NCBI GenBank assembly: GCA_965275905.1
Contig: CBDHYJ010000077.1
Coordinates: 1-64,000 of the forward strand
Length of the DNA: 64,000 bases
Direction of reading: 5' to 3'
DNA from: CBDAQD01 sp965275905
GTDB taxonomy: Bacteria; Pseudomonadota; Alphaproteobacteria; Rhizobiales; JAJFHC01
The position numbers and the translations under genes are program-made. The notes beneath the pieces were generated by a model. It was not told the origin of the DNA. It saw only the letters and a program-made list of their open reading frames with translations, and searched no databases. Shown here piece after piece: positions 1 to 9,067 of this stretch; the first letter of the stretch is position 1, and every line of letters starts with the position of its first letter.

Positions 1-300
1 GTTCTGTTCACGCGGGGGGACAGGTCATGGAGGCTCACGGTGCCGAAAGACGGCAGTCTCCCTTACAGCGGCCTGCTGCCCGCCTTCATCGAGTGGTCGC
101 CCGGGCTGCATCCGAGCACAGGCATGCAGGATCTGGGGGTCAGGCTGAAAAAGGTGAGGCTGTCGGACCCTGCACCCGACTCACTTCTCGACCTGCTGAA
201 GACGCTCCGGGTCAATCATTTGGCCGACGTGACGTCCGGCGCCAGTCCTGCCCTCTCCTTCGAACTTGAGAGTCCGAACGGCACGGTCGTCGTCGACTGA
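1..300 (+). CDS. VOC (glyoxalase-like) family protein, C-terminal part
   Basis: The frame is open from base 1 to the TGA at 298-300, giving the last 99 codons of a gene that starts before the window. The translation contains RGDRSWRLTVPKDG followed by FIEWSPGLHPSTG, which resembles the second half of a VOC-superfamily protein of the Glyoxalase_3-like kind. The ATG/GTG codons inside the window are unlikely to be the real start. Substrate is unknown. It converges on the aap-type operon, with a hairpin between them. The family call rests on pattern recognition of a short fragment. Confidence 0.6.
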   Translation, partial: VLFTRGDRSWRLTVPKDGSLPYSGLLPAFIEWSPGLHPSTGMQDLGVRLKKVRLSDPAPDSLLDLLKTLRVNHLADVTSGASPALSFELESPNGTVVVD

Positions 301-324
301 TCAGGATCTCAAATTACGAAGAAC

Positions 325-390
325 AAAAAGGGTGGCGCCGGCCAATCCGGATCCGCTTCACAGCAGAACGAAAATCAACCGGCACCACCC
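325..390 (-). terminator. Rho-independent terminator of the aap operon
   Basis: On the minus-strand transcript, arms at 379-390 and 330-341 pair over 12 bp with a single G-U wobble. The stem is followed immediately by five U residues (AAAAA on the plus strand at 325-329). The loop is long, about 37 nt. On the plus strand the same stem has a mismatch and no good T-tract, so the hairpin best serves the minus-strand operon ending at 423. The plus-strand gene ending at 300 may use it weakly. Confidence 0.5.
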
Positions 391-422
391 CTTTCTGACG
401 TTCCCCGCCAGGCGGCCTGCCC

Positions 423-1500
423 CTACCGGACGGCCACCGTCATCCGCCGCTTCAGGTACTCGCCATACTGGCCGAGGGAGAAGATGAACGCCCAGTATAT
501 GAGGCCGACGAAAGCGTAAACCTCAAGATAGTAAGGCGCCCAATCGCCGGTGCCGAAGGCAGCACCGGCGGAAGCCAGAATGTCAAAGAAGCCGATAATG
601 ATGACAATCGCGGTTTCCTTGAACGTCACGACAATCATGTTGATGGTGCCGGGCATCGCATTACGGAAGACCTGCGGCAGCACGATGCGGCCGAGAATGC
701 GCCAGTAGCTCAGTCCCAATGCCTTGCCGGCCTCGAACTGGCCCTTCGGTATGGCCTGGAAACCGCCGCGCAGGACTTCGGCCTGATAACAGGCGAAGAA
801 CAGGCCAAAGGCCAGGATAACCCGCCAGATCTTGTCACCCTGCAACCAGTCCGGCAGCAGGATCGGGATCACGACGGCTGCGGTGAACAGGGTCGTCAGC
901 AGCGGCAGCGAGCGAATGAAATCGATAAGCACCGACACACCATGCCGGATAACCGGCAGTTCAGATCGGCGCGCAAGCGCCAGTCCGAGTCCCATCGGCA
1001 TGCCGACCAGAACCACGGAAGCGAACAAGAACAGCGTCAGCGACAGTCCGCCCCACTGATCGGTCGTAACCTGCTGCAGGCCGAGCAGACTGCCCTCCAT
1101 CAGCAGATAGTATGCGCCGAAACCGACGATCCAGAGCGTCGACAAGCCGCTTTGCGCTCCAGAACACCGGGATGCAGGACAGGATCACCGTCAGGATGAT
1201 GGCAGCGCAGGCCAGGGTGGACCGCCAGTGCAGATCGAAGGGATAGAGGCCGAACAGGATCAGCCGGTGCCGGGCAGAGATCACCGACCAGCACGCGCCC
1301 CTGGCCTCGGGACAGGCGGCAACCTCTTCGGCGCCCCAGACGGCACCAAAGACGGCCCAGTCCAGCGCCAGGACAACAATCCAGCCCATCAATGCGATAA
1401 AGCTGATGGTCAGGAACGTGTCCATCGGCGAGGCAAACGCCCGCTTCTTGAGGAACCGGCTGAAACGCGACGAGAAATCAGGTCTTGAAGGGTCCAACAC
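423..1500 (-). pseudogene. aapM: Amino-acid ABC transporter permease AapM, one frameshift
   Basis: Two overlapping open frames together make one HisM/AapM-type permease. The N-terminal half runs from a GTG at 1500 down to about 1141 and includes AIILTVILSCIPVFWSA. The C-terminal half, to 423, includes the EAA-loop region EAGKALGLSYWRILGRIVLP, through which these permeases contact the ATPase. The frames differ by one base at the AA pair at 1144-1145 (TT in the coding strand); removing one T gives a continuous reading through KRLSTLWIVGF. The combined product of about 355 residues is longer than simple HisM proteins, as expected for the AapM/YhdY group. No aapP ATPase gene follows; a terminator does. 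The frameshift may be real decay or a sequencing error. Confidence 0.75.
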
Positions 1501-1512
1501 ATGATGGTCATC

Positions 1513-2660
1513 CTAGTGCCCCTTCAGTTGCAGACGCGCATTGAGCAGATTGACGAGCTGCGCGAGTGTGAAATTGATCAGCAGGAACGCCGCCATCAGA
1601 ATGGCGATCAGTTCCAGGGTCTGGCCCGACTGCGTGATCGATGTCGACACGATCATGAACAGGTCGCTGAAACCGATGGCCACGCCGATGGTGGTCGCCT
1701 TCATCAGGAAGACCCACTGATTGCCGAGCGGCGGAATGATGGTCCGCAGCGCCATCGGCATCCTGATGCGGAACCAGATGACCCTTTCATTCAGGCCAAG
1801 AGCCTGCCCTGCCTCTATCAAGGCCCTTTGGCACTTCCTCAAGCCCGCCGCGCACAACCTCGGCTATGTAGGCCGAGCCGTAGAGAACAATGCTGATGAT
1901 CATCGCGATCAGTTCGATCGGAATTGAGATGCCGCCCACGAAGCGGAGGCCCTTCAGTTCCGGCACCGAAAACATGCCCTCACCCTCGGGCGTGAACATC
2001 AGCGTCATCATGATGCCGATCACCACGACGAGCACGGCCCAAATCAGGGTTTTCATGCCGGTGCTCGCCTTGACCAGGCGGGCCAGGCCAACGGCGACAA
2101 GGATTGCGGAGAGACAAAGCACCGCGGCTGCAGCCGGCGGCATATTCAGGACCTGTCATCATCATGCCGCGGTTTGACAGGAATGCCAGATCAAACAGCG
2201 ACATGGCCTGCCGGGGACCGGGCATGTGGATCAGGACGGCGTACCAGAACACAGCCTGGAGGATCAGCGGAATATTACGGAATATCTGGACGTAGATGAC
2301 AGCGGCACTCTGCATCGCGAAGTTGCGGGCCTGCTGCGCCGTGCCGACCATGAATCCCGAGAATGGTCGCCAGTATGATCGAGACGACCCCGAGAAACAG
2401 GGTGTTGATGAAGCCGATGAACAGGGTGTAGCGATAGCTGTCGTCGATAGAGTTCGATCAAGCAGCGAGAACGAGTAGGACCAGCCGGTCGACCGCTCGA
2501 GGAAATCAAATCCGCTGGAAATCCCGAGTGCTGCGAGGTTGACCCGGGCGCTTTCGATCGCCCCCCAGATAATGATGACGAAACGACGACGGCCAGAAAT
2601 GCAGCTTGCACAACAGCTTGCGCGGTTTTTCCGCCGCCTGCTTTGAAGCGCGAGTTCCAC
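1513..2660 (-). pseudogene. aapQ: Amino-acid ABC transporter permease AapQ, multiply frameshifted
   Basis: This is an AapQ/YhdX-type permease spread over all three minus frames. A likely GTG start at 2660 is preceded by AAGGAGGAG. Recognisable blocks in order are GISSGFDFLERSTG, GFMVGTAQQARN, IFRNIPLILQAVFW, AYIAEVVRGGLEEVPKG and the EAA loop EAGQALGLNERVIWFRIRMP. At least five frame changes are needed, near 2581, 2455, 2357, 2149 and 1822, plus probably one near 2625. Most lie in mononucleotide runs of two to five bases and a one-base change restores the frame at each. No internal stop within a correct-frame block was seen. The gene lies between aapJ and aapM in the usual order. Confidence 0.75.
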
Positions 2661-2732
2661 TGGCTCCTCCTTTACGAAGAAGAGGGAAAAGCGGGGCGGC
2701 CCGAAGGCCGGCCCCGTCACGGGAGGAAACGG

Positions 2733-3775
2733 CTAGTCCAGGATGGGTGCGTAGAGAACGCCGCCGTGGCTCCACAGATTGTTCAGACCGCGCGCCAGCT
2801 TGTAGGGTGACTTGGACCCCAGGTTGCGGTCATAGATCTCACCGAAGTTCCGACTACGGCTGCAATCATTTCGCGGGCCCAGGTCTCGCGCAGACCAAGG
2901 CGCTTGCCGATGCCCGGCGTGCTGCCGAGCAGGCGGCCGACCGTCGGGTTCGGCGGGTTGGCGGCCATTTCGTTCACATTGGCTTTGGTGACACCGTGTT
3001 CCTCGGCGAGCAGAACAATGCGGCGAGCATCCAGTTGGTCACGTCGACGAAATCCTCATCCCCCTGGCGCATGGCCGCAGAGATCGGTTCACTGGAAAGC
3101 TGGTCGTTCAGGATGACGTGGGCGTCCGGATTCTTGATCTCGGTTGCACGCAGCACGGCCAGGTTCGGACCCCAGCCGGCGAAACGCGTCGCACCGGTTG
3201 GCAAGATAGGCAGAACGCAGCTCGGCTGCCTTCTCGTAGGACACCATGGTGTGCTCGACCTTGATGGTCTTCATGTAGTCGGCAACGATGCGCTCGATGG
3301 TCGTGCCCGCCTCGACGCAGATCGTGCCGCCAGCCAGGTCCTTGGCTTCCTTGATGCCGAGATCGCCGTGCGCCATCAGCTGGGTGCCACCGAAGAAGTA
3401 CGGCAGGCTGAACTGCAGGCCCAGCTCGGTGTCGCGGCCCATGGTCCAGCCGGTCGCCTTGATGATGATGTCGACGTCGCCCGACTGCAGGGCCGGGAAC
3501 CGCTGAGCCCAGCTGAGCGGTACAATCTGGGCCTTGGTCGGATCACCAAGGATCGCCGTGGTCATGGCGCGGCACAGATCGATGTCGAGCCCCTTCCACT
3601 CGTTCTTGTCGTTCACCTCGACAAAGCCGAAATAGCTGCCGTTATGGCCGCTGCACAGGAGCGTCCCGCGCTCCTTGATCGCCTTGACGGTTGCACTCTC
3701 AGCGGATGCCTGAGACGGCATCATCACTGCGCAGGCAAGCGCCGCAGCGGAAAACAGACGCATCACGTTGTTCAT
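2733..3775 (-). pseudogene. aapJ: Amino-acid ABC transporter substrate-binding protein AapJ, three frameshifts
   Basis: A periplasmic binding protein of the AapJ/YhdW type. It has a signal peptide (about residues 1-25, ending PSQASA), then GTLLCSGHNGSYFGF and WKGLDIDLCRAMTTAILGDP, all typical of the family. The ATG start at 3775 gives about 340 residues once corrected, the usual length. Three single-base frame changes break it. There is an extra T at the AAA 3182-3184, a missing T at the AA 3014-3015, and a missing A at the TT 2848-2849. Correction reconstructs RCDAFAGWGPNLAVL, LLAEEHGVTKANVNEMAANP and VGNFGEIYDRNLGSKSPYKL. It is the first gene of the operon. Confidence 0.8.
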
Positions 3776-4021
3776 AGACAGATCCTCCCTGACTGCCGTT
3801 TGTTCTGTATATCAGCACAAACGTTCCATTCACCGATACAACTACGATTGACAAATGTCAATGAGATTCTGTTTGGGCGCGATGCTGACGGCGATGACGA
3901 GGCACCGCTTTCGGCAGATATCAGGGAATTTCGATCCGGCACGTGTCGCGCCACGCGCAGAATGATCGGCGGTTGCCGTGCGAGGCGGCCACCTGTTCGC
4001 CGGTGCCAGGGGATCAGGATA

Positions 4022-5056
4022 CTAGAGAGATACGTGCCGTCCGGTTTCCGCGGACTCGAAGACCGCAAGCGTCACCCGGAGAGACCGCGCCCCGTCTTCC
4101 GCATCGATGTGCGGTGCGGCCTCGCTCCGAATGACGGCGCAGAAATGCCGGCATTGCGCAATGAAAGCGTCGCAAAGAGCACTTTCCAGGGCCTGCGGAT
4201 TCATCCTGTGGTTCCAGCCGCTTTCGCCTGCCTCGTGGGTCCACAGCGTCAGGTTCGGGAAATCGAGGGCGGCTTCGGTCCCCATGAACCGGCAGGCATT
4301 CTGCCCGGATCGCGGGAAAGCCGGGTTTTCTCCGGTAGCAAACTCCCAGGCCCAGGGAGACGGCGTCTGGTCGGATATCACCATGGCGCCGAGTGCACCG
4401 GATGCGAATCCGATAGTGAGCGCAGCGACATCTTCCTTCTCCATCCCGAGAACCCCGGAGGAAATCCCGGCGGACACAGACGTCACCTCGCCGCAGATGT
4501 ATCGCAGAGTGTCGATCTCGTGAACCAGGTTGGTGAGAACCGGACCAGCCGCGCGTTTCTTTCGCCAGTCGGCAGCGAAGTAGGCCGGCGGCTTCAAGAC
4601 GGTCCATTGACCGCTGACCGCCACCAGTTGTCCGATCGCGCCGCCGGATACCAGTTCGCGGGCCCGTTCCACCAACGGGTAATAGCGGCGATGATGCCCG
4701 ACCAGAACGTGCCGCCCGGTTTCCCGGGATTCCCGCGCTATCCGTTGCGCTTCTTCCGCCGTCGCGGCGATCGGCTTTTCGATGAGGACGTGGGCACCCG
4801 CCCTCAGAGCCGACAGCGCCGGCTGCAAATGATGCTCCGTCGGCGTCGCGACGACCACGCCGTCGGGACCGACCGAAGCCAGCATTTGCCCGCAATCACC
4901 GAACCATGCTGCGCCATGATCTTCCGCGACGCGTTTCGTTGCCTCATTCGGGTCGGCTACAGCGACAAGTTTCGCGTCTTCGCAATCTGCAATCGCGGCG
5001 ATATGACGTGTGCCGATCACTCCGGCACCGATCACGGCGAGGCGCGCGGCATCCAT
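4022..5056 (-). CDS. Gfo/Idh/MocA family NAD(P)-dependent oxidoreductase
   Basis: This is a 344-residue protein, the standard length for the family. The N-terminal Rossmann fold begins RLAVIGAGVIGTRHI (GxGxxG-type dinucleotide-binding loop). The family EKP motif is in AGAHVLIEKPIAAT, whose lysine is usually catalytic. The C-terminal alpha/beta domain includes the region NLVHEIDTLRYICGE, with the His-x-x-Asp pair common in inositol/sugar dehydrogenases. Such enzymes oxidise or reduce a sugar or cyclitol hydroxyl. It is the last gene of a three-gene operon, 54 bp after the isomerase gene. Substrate unknown. Confidence 0.85.
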   Translation of the reverse strand: MDAARLAVIGAGVIGTRHIAAIADCEDAKLVAVADPNEATKRVAEDHGAAWFGDCGQMLASVGPDGVVVATPTEHHLQPALSALRAGAHVLIEKPIAATAEEAQRIARESRETGRHVLVGHHRRYYPLVERARELVSGGAIGQLVAVSGQWTVLKPPAYFAADWRKKRAAGPVLTNLVHEIDTLRYICGEVTSVSAGISSGVLGMEKEDVAALTIGFASGALGAMVISDQTPSPWAWEFATGENPAFPRSGQNACRFMGTEAALDFPNLTLWTHEAGESGWNHRMNPQALESALCDAFIAQCRHFCAVIRSEAAPHIDAEDGARSLRVTLAVFESAETGRHVSL

Positions 5057-5110
5057 TATGTGGATCCCCTAAGCCGTCTGGAGAGTATTGCCTGCGCAAT
5101 GGCCATGCGT

Positions 5111-5977
5111 TTACCCGAACAGGTTCTTGAACCGGCCGATGTTCTGCCGGAACCCGGCCTCGAAATCACCGTCGCCCGGATGGTAGACGCTTTCGTAGGA
5201 AATTGCGCCGTCATACCCGTCCGCCCGCAGTGCGGCGGCAATTGCCGCGAATTGCGGTGCGAGCTGTCCCTCGCCCATCGGGCGGACCTCGAGGTTTGCG
5301 CGCGGGGTGTCGGCCCGAACATCCTTGATGTGCACATGGCCCAGATAGCCGCCGCGCATCTCCTCGTAGCCGTCAGGATAGGCGTTCTCGTGTGCCCAGC
5401 AATTGTTGGCCGGGTCCCAGAGCACCTTGAGCGTATCCCTTGCGTCGAGATCGTCGATCAGACGGCAGGCCGTATAGCATGAATTGACCATGGTGCCGTT
5501 GCCGGTCTCGACGACGAGTATTACGCCCTCCGCCCGGGCCAGTTCCACGGCCGGAGCGATCAGCGGCACCTGCGCGTCCCAGGCCCCCTTCGCAACGTTC
5601 CACTGTTCCGCCCCGTGGCTGCCCCAGAGGATCATCTCCTTCTTGCCCGTCATGATGCGCACGGTCCCGCAGCCAAGCTCGTGCGCCATCTCGATACAGC
5701 GTTTGAGCGCGTCCATGTGTTTCGTATGAAGTTCATCTCCCGGCCTGGAACTCGCCATGACCATGCCGGCAAAGATGTGACGCGAGATGCAGGATACCGA
5801 CTTGTTGTGCTTCTCGATCAGATCGGCGACACGCGCACGCTCGGCCTTGTCGAGATCACCGACTTCCTTGTCGTCAATGAACTGCAACTCGGCCTGGTCC
5901 AGATCGAATTCGGTCATGACGGCAAGCGCATGATCAAGATCTCGACTGATGCCGTCGGTAATGACACCCAGTTTCAT
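5111..5977 (-). CDS. Sugar phosphate isomerase/epimerase (TIM-barrel, AP_endonuc_2 family)
   Basis: This is a 288-residue TIM barrel of the xylose-isomerase-like superfamily. The likely metal ligands are visible in order as Glu in LVVETGNG, Asp in KVLWDPANN, His in GHVHIKD and Glu in AISYESVYHPGD. Such proteins isomerise or epimerise ketoses, including inosose derivatives. It lies 22 bp downstream of the hydroxyacid dehydrogenase and 54 bp upstream of the Gfo/Idh/MocA oxidoreductase, so the three probably act on one carbohydrate. The exact substrate cannot be read from the sequence. Confidence 0.82.
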   Translation of the reverse strand: MKLGVITDGISRDLDHALAVMTEFDLDQAELQFIDDKEVGDLDKAERARVADLIEKHNKSVSCISRHIFAGMVMASSRPGDELHTKHMDALKRCIEMAHELGCGTVRIMTGKKEMILWGSHGAEQWNVAKGAWDAQVPLIAPAVELARAEGVILVVETGNGTMVNSCYTACRLIDDLDARDTLKVLWDPANNCWAHENAYPDGYEEMRGGYLGHVHIKDVRADTPRANLEVRPMGEGQLAPQFAAIAAALRADGYDGAISYESVYHPGDGDFEAGFRQNIGRFKNLFG

Positions 5978-5999
5978 TGCCCAAGTTCCCCCGTTGCGA

Positions 6000-6899
6000 T
6001 CAGCGCTTCAGTTCGGCGCCCACGATGTCCTCGACGATCCGCGTCACCACCCAGTTGTCGCCCTCCGGGTGTTTCGTCCGGCCGGCCTGAAACAGCTGCA
6101 TGGCGGTCGATGCCGTGAACAGCGGGACACCGAGATCGCGCGCCATATCCATGGCGATCGTCAGGTCCTTGTGCATCGTGTTGATGTGGCTGCCCGTTCC
6201 CTCGAACTGGCGATCGACAATGTTCTCAAGCGCTGTGTTGGCGACACCGCAGCCGGCACCCGATGTCGAGATCACGTCGTAGAGCACCTGTCCGGGCACG
6301 CCCGCCTTGGCGGCGAGACCGGCCGCCTCGAACGTCGCGGAAAAGATCGAGCCGATAAGCGACTGAAGACAGGCTTTTACCGTTTGCCCCATGCCCGGTT
6401 CGGTGCCGACACGGTGAATGGTTTTCGATACCGCCTCCATTGGGCCCTTCGCGTGTCCGAGCGCTTCGTCGGTACCGGACGCCATTAACGTCAGGGTTCC
6501 GCCCTGCGCGCCGGGGAACCCTCCACTTACGGGGCAATCGATCAGGTGGAGTCCTGTCCCCTTCAGTTGCTCGCCGATTGCACGGGCTTCCGGCGGCTTG
6601 ATGGTTGCCGTAAGCAGGATGGCGCTGCCTTTCGGCATGGTTGCGGTCAGGCCGCTGTCATTGCCTTCGCCGAAAATCACCGCCCTGGCCTGATCCCCGT
6701 TCATCACCATCACAAACACCGCATCCGCCCCTGCCCCGGCCTCGGCCGCCGACACTGCCGGCCTGCCGCCGAGATCGCCGAACGCCGCCATGCGGTCCCT
6801 ACTGAGATCGAAGCCCGAGACCGCGAACCCTGCCTTGATCAGGTTCTTCGCCAGTCCGGACCCCATGTCGCCCAATCCAACGACACCGACCTGCTTCAC
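6000..6899 (-). CDS. NAD(P)-dependent beta-hydroxyacid dehydrogenase (3-hydroxyisobutyrate dehydrogenase / threonate dehydrogenase family)
   Basis: This is a 299-residue protein. The N-terminal Rossmann motif is VGVVGLGDMGSGLAKNLIKA. The family substrate-binding signature is IDCPVSGGFPGAQGGTLTL, and the helix that normally carries the catalytic lysine reads GQTVKACLQSLIGS. The C-terminal HKDLTIAMDMARDLGVPLF also matches the family. The pattern is closer to the LtnD/GarR group than to valine-pathway enzymes, but this was judged by eye. It is first in the operon and is transcribed divergently from the LacI-type regulator. Confidence 0.82.
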   Translation of the reverse strand: MKQVGVVGLGDMGSGLAKNLIKAGFAVSGFDLSRDRMAAFGDLGGRPAVSAAEAGAGADAVFVMVMNGDQARAVIFGEGNDSGLTATMPKGSAILLTATIKPPEARAIGEQLKGTGLHLIDCPVSGGFPGAQGGTLTLMASGTDEALGHAKGPMEAVSKTIHRVGTEPGMGQTVKACLQSLIGSIFSATFEAAGLAAKAGVPGQVLYDVISTSGAGCGVANTALENIVDRQFEGTGSHINTMHKDLTIAMDMARDLGVPLFTASTAMQLFQAGRTKHPEGDNWVVTRIVEDIVGAELKR

Positions 6900-6970
6900 T
6901 GAAACACCTCTTTGATGTGAACGTGCTGGGATGTCACATTACGCACATGTCCGGTCAGGGCATCAGATTG

Positions 6971-7041
6971 TTGACACTGATGCATGAAATGCTCGACGAT
7001 TTTCACCGGCAAACAAGCATTTTCTGCAAATGATGCATCAA
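6971..7041. promoter_or_regulatory. Divergent control region with candidate LacI-family operator
   Basis: A perfect 10-bp palindrome TGATGCATCA lies at 7032-7041, 11 bases before the regulator ATG. A second copy of its first eight bases (TGATGCAT) lies at 6978-6985. The latter overlaps the space just after a consensus -35 hexamer TTGACA (6971-6976) reading toward the regulator; a weak -10 (GACGAT) would sit at 6995-7000. LacI-family proteins bind short inverted repeats with a central CG or similar step. The arrangement suggests autoregulation and control of the divergent catabolic operon. Confidence 0.4.
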
Positions 7042-7052
7042 AACCCGGACCG

Positions 7053-8078
7053 ATGACCGTTCACCGCCGAGGCAAGTCCCGTATCATCGACATCGCTCTT
7101 CAGGCCGGTGTGAGCACCGCCACGGTGGACCGGGTATTGAACAAGCGACCGGGGGTCCGCCAGAAGACGATCGACCGCGTCCATGAGGCCTTGCGATGGC
7201 TCGACAAGGCGCCGGTCAGACCGACGGTCATCCCGTCCGTCGCGGCGGATCTCACGATCGATGTTGTGATCGCCGGCGAGGCGGGGTTCGCCAATGCGGC
7301 GCTGGCATCCGAGCTGCGGCTGGCGGGCTCCAAACTTGGCCTGACACTGCGTCCCGCGTACCCGAAGAGGATGGATCCGGGCGCTCTTGCAGATGCACTG
7401 CACAGAGGTCTGGAACAAGGCAGTTCGGGTTTTATCGTTCAGCCGCTGGATCATCCTCTTGTCCGGGAAGCGCTTGCGGAAATAAGCCACCGGAACCTCC
7501 CCGTCATCACTGTCCTGACGGATTTGCCGGGCGCCGAAGCGATGGGCTATTCCGGCCTCGACAACAGGGCCGCCGGGCGCACCGCCGGTCTGCTCATGGG
7601 GCGGCTGTGCAAACGGCCGGGAGACGTCGCGACATTCTGGGGAGGCGGCCTATATCGCAGTCACGAAGAGCGCGAGATCGGGTTTCGCAGCATCATACGG
7701 ACCGAATTCCCCGAACTTTCCCTGCTCGCCGACATAAAGGGGCGTGACGACCCGCACCGGAATTATGAACTGGCAAGGAAACTCCTGGCCAGCCACCGGA
7801 CTCTTCGCGGCATCTATAATGTCGGCGGCGGGAACAGGGGCATTGAAAAGGCTCTGATCGAGAGCGGGCGTGCTGCGGAGATCTGTTACGTCGCGTTCAA
7901 TCTGACGCCGCTCACGAAGCAAAGCCTGCTGAACGGGCATATTGACGCTGTTGTCCATCAGGACATGGCGCGCGTGGCCCATCTCGCCGTCACGGCACTG
8001 GTCGACAACTTCACCGGGAAACCGGTTTCTTGCCCCCGGGTGCCTGTCGAGGTCATCCTGCGGGAGAACATCCGCTGA
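7053..8078 (+). CDS. LacI-family transcriptional regulator with periplasmic-binding-like sensor
   Basis: The N-terminal LacI helix-turn-helix is clear: IIDIALQAGVSTATVDRVLN with the hinge-helix partner GVRQKTIDRVHEAL. The rest is a type I periplasmic-binding-protein-like sugar sensor, 341 residues in total. I start at ATG 7053 because the HTH usually begins within about ten residues of the N terminus; an upstream ATG at 6984 would add 23 residues and overlap the candidate operator region. The DRVLNKRPGVR variant with Thr-Ala-Thr is common in regulators with sugar or polyol ligands. It is divergent from the 6899-4022 catabolic operon, its probable target. Confidence 0.85.
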   Translation: MTVHRRGKSRIIDIALQAGVSTATVDRVLNKRPGVRQKTIDRVHEALRWLDKAPVRPTVIPSVAADLTIDVVIAGEAGFANAALASELRLAGSKLGLTLRPAYPKRMDPGALADALHRGLEQGSSGFIVQPLDHPLVREALAEISHRNLPVITVLTDLPGAEAMGYSGLDNRAAGRTAGLLMGRLCKRPGDVATFWGGGLYRSHEEREIGFRSIIRTEFPELSLLADIKGRDDPHRNYELARKLLASHRTLRGIYNVGGGNRGIEKALIESGRAAEICYVAFNLTPLTKQSLLNGHIDAVVHQDMARVAHLAVTALVDNFTGKPVSCPRVPVEVILRENIR

Positions 8079-8218
8079 AAGGCCGGCGTTTCCATCGGCC
8101 CGAGTAGCCGGTTGTCCGTCCGCAGGGACCGGTCTTGAGCGGCAGACCAGTCAGAGCCCTCAGGCGCACTTTCGACAATGTCCTGCTAGGATGTCACTGT
8201 TCATGACAAGGAAATGCC

Positions 8219-9061
8219 ATGGCCATGACAGTCGAAAACCTCGCGGAAGTCTATGAACAGGACGGCTTTGTCTTCCCGATTGACGTGATCAGTGCCGAAG
8301 AAGCTCAGGCCATACGGCATGACCTCGAGGCCGCGGAAGCCGAGCTCGCCGATCAGCCGCAGAAACTGGCGCTGCTCCGGTCCTATCCGGACAGGTTGCT
8401 GCCGTCATTCGACAGGCTGATCCGCAACGGGAACCTTCTCAAGGCCGTGTCGCGGGTGCTGGGCCCGGACCTCATGGTCTGGAGCGCGGGCCTGTTCATC
8501 AAGGAAGCCAATTCACCGAAGATCGTGTCCTGGCATCAGGATCTCACCTACTGGGGTCTCGATGACGCCGAGGAAACCACATGCTGGGTGGCGCTTTCTC
8601 CGGCCACAACGGCAAGCGGCTGCATGAAATTCGTGCCGGGAAGCCACAAGCACCAGCTCGTTCCGCATATCGATACATTCGATGCCAACAATCTGCTGAC
8701 AAGAGGCCAGGAGGTGGCGGTAGAGGTCGACGAGAAAGACGGCGTTGCCGTGGAACTGATGCCGGGCCAGGCGTCCATGCACCATGGGCACCTGATCCAT
8801 GCCTCGGGGCCCAACACCACCAATGACCGCCGGATCGGATCGGCGATCCGCTTCATAAAGCCGTCCATGAAACAGACGTCGGGTGACCGCTCGCTCGTGG
8901 CGCATGTCATGGGCGAAGATCGTTACGGTCATTTCCTGATCGCCGGCCCGCCGCGAGGCCGGCTGTCAGACGAAGATTTCGAACTGTGCCGCCGGGACGC
9001 CGAGATCAAACGCCGGATCCTCTATGAAGGCGCCGACGCAAGCCAGGGCAAGCGCTACTAG
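8219..9061 (+). CDS. Phytanoyl-CoA dioxygenase (PhyH) family Fe(II)/2-oxoglutarate oxygenase
   Basis: This is a 280-residue protein of the PhyH family. The iron-binding facial triad is visible as His and Asp of SWHQDLTYWG and a distal His in the HGHLIHASGPN block, followed by an Arg-rich segment (DRRIG) that normally binds 2-oxoglutarate. Family members hydroxylate small organic substrates or CoA esters. The start ATG at 8219 has AAGGA about 8 bases upstream. It is convergent with the BenE-like gene, 6 bp apart. Substrate unknown. Confidence 0.85.
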   Translation: MAMTVENLAEVYEQDGFVFPIDVISAEEAQAIRHDLEAAEAELADQPQKLALLRSYPDRLLPSFDRLIRNGNLLKAVSRVLGPDLMVWSAGLFIKEANSPKIVSWHQDLTYWGLDDAEETTCWVALSPATTASGCMKFVPGSHKHQLVPHIDTFDANNLLTRGQEVAVEVDEKDGVAVELMPGQASMHHGHLIHASGPNTTNDRRIGSAIRFIKPSMKQTSGDRSLVAHVMGEDRYGHFLIAGPPRGRLSDEDFELCRRDAEIKRRILYEGADASQGKRY

Positions 9062-9067
9062 TGGCTG

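Noticed and set aside
2606..5482. 958-codon open frame on the plus strand
   Set aside because: It lies antisense to aapJ, the Gfo/Idh/MocA gene and the isomerase gene, which have clear family motifs. Its translation is Arg-rich without domains, as expected for a shadow frame in GC-rich DNA.
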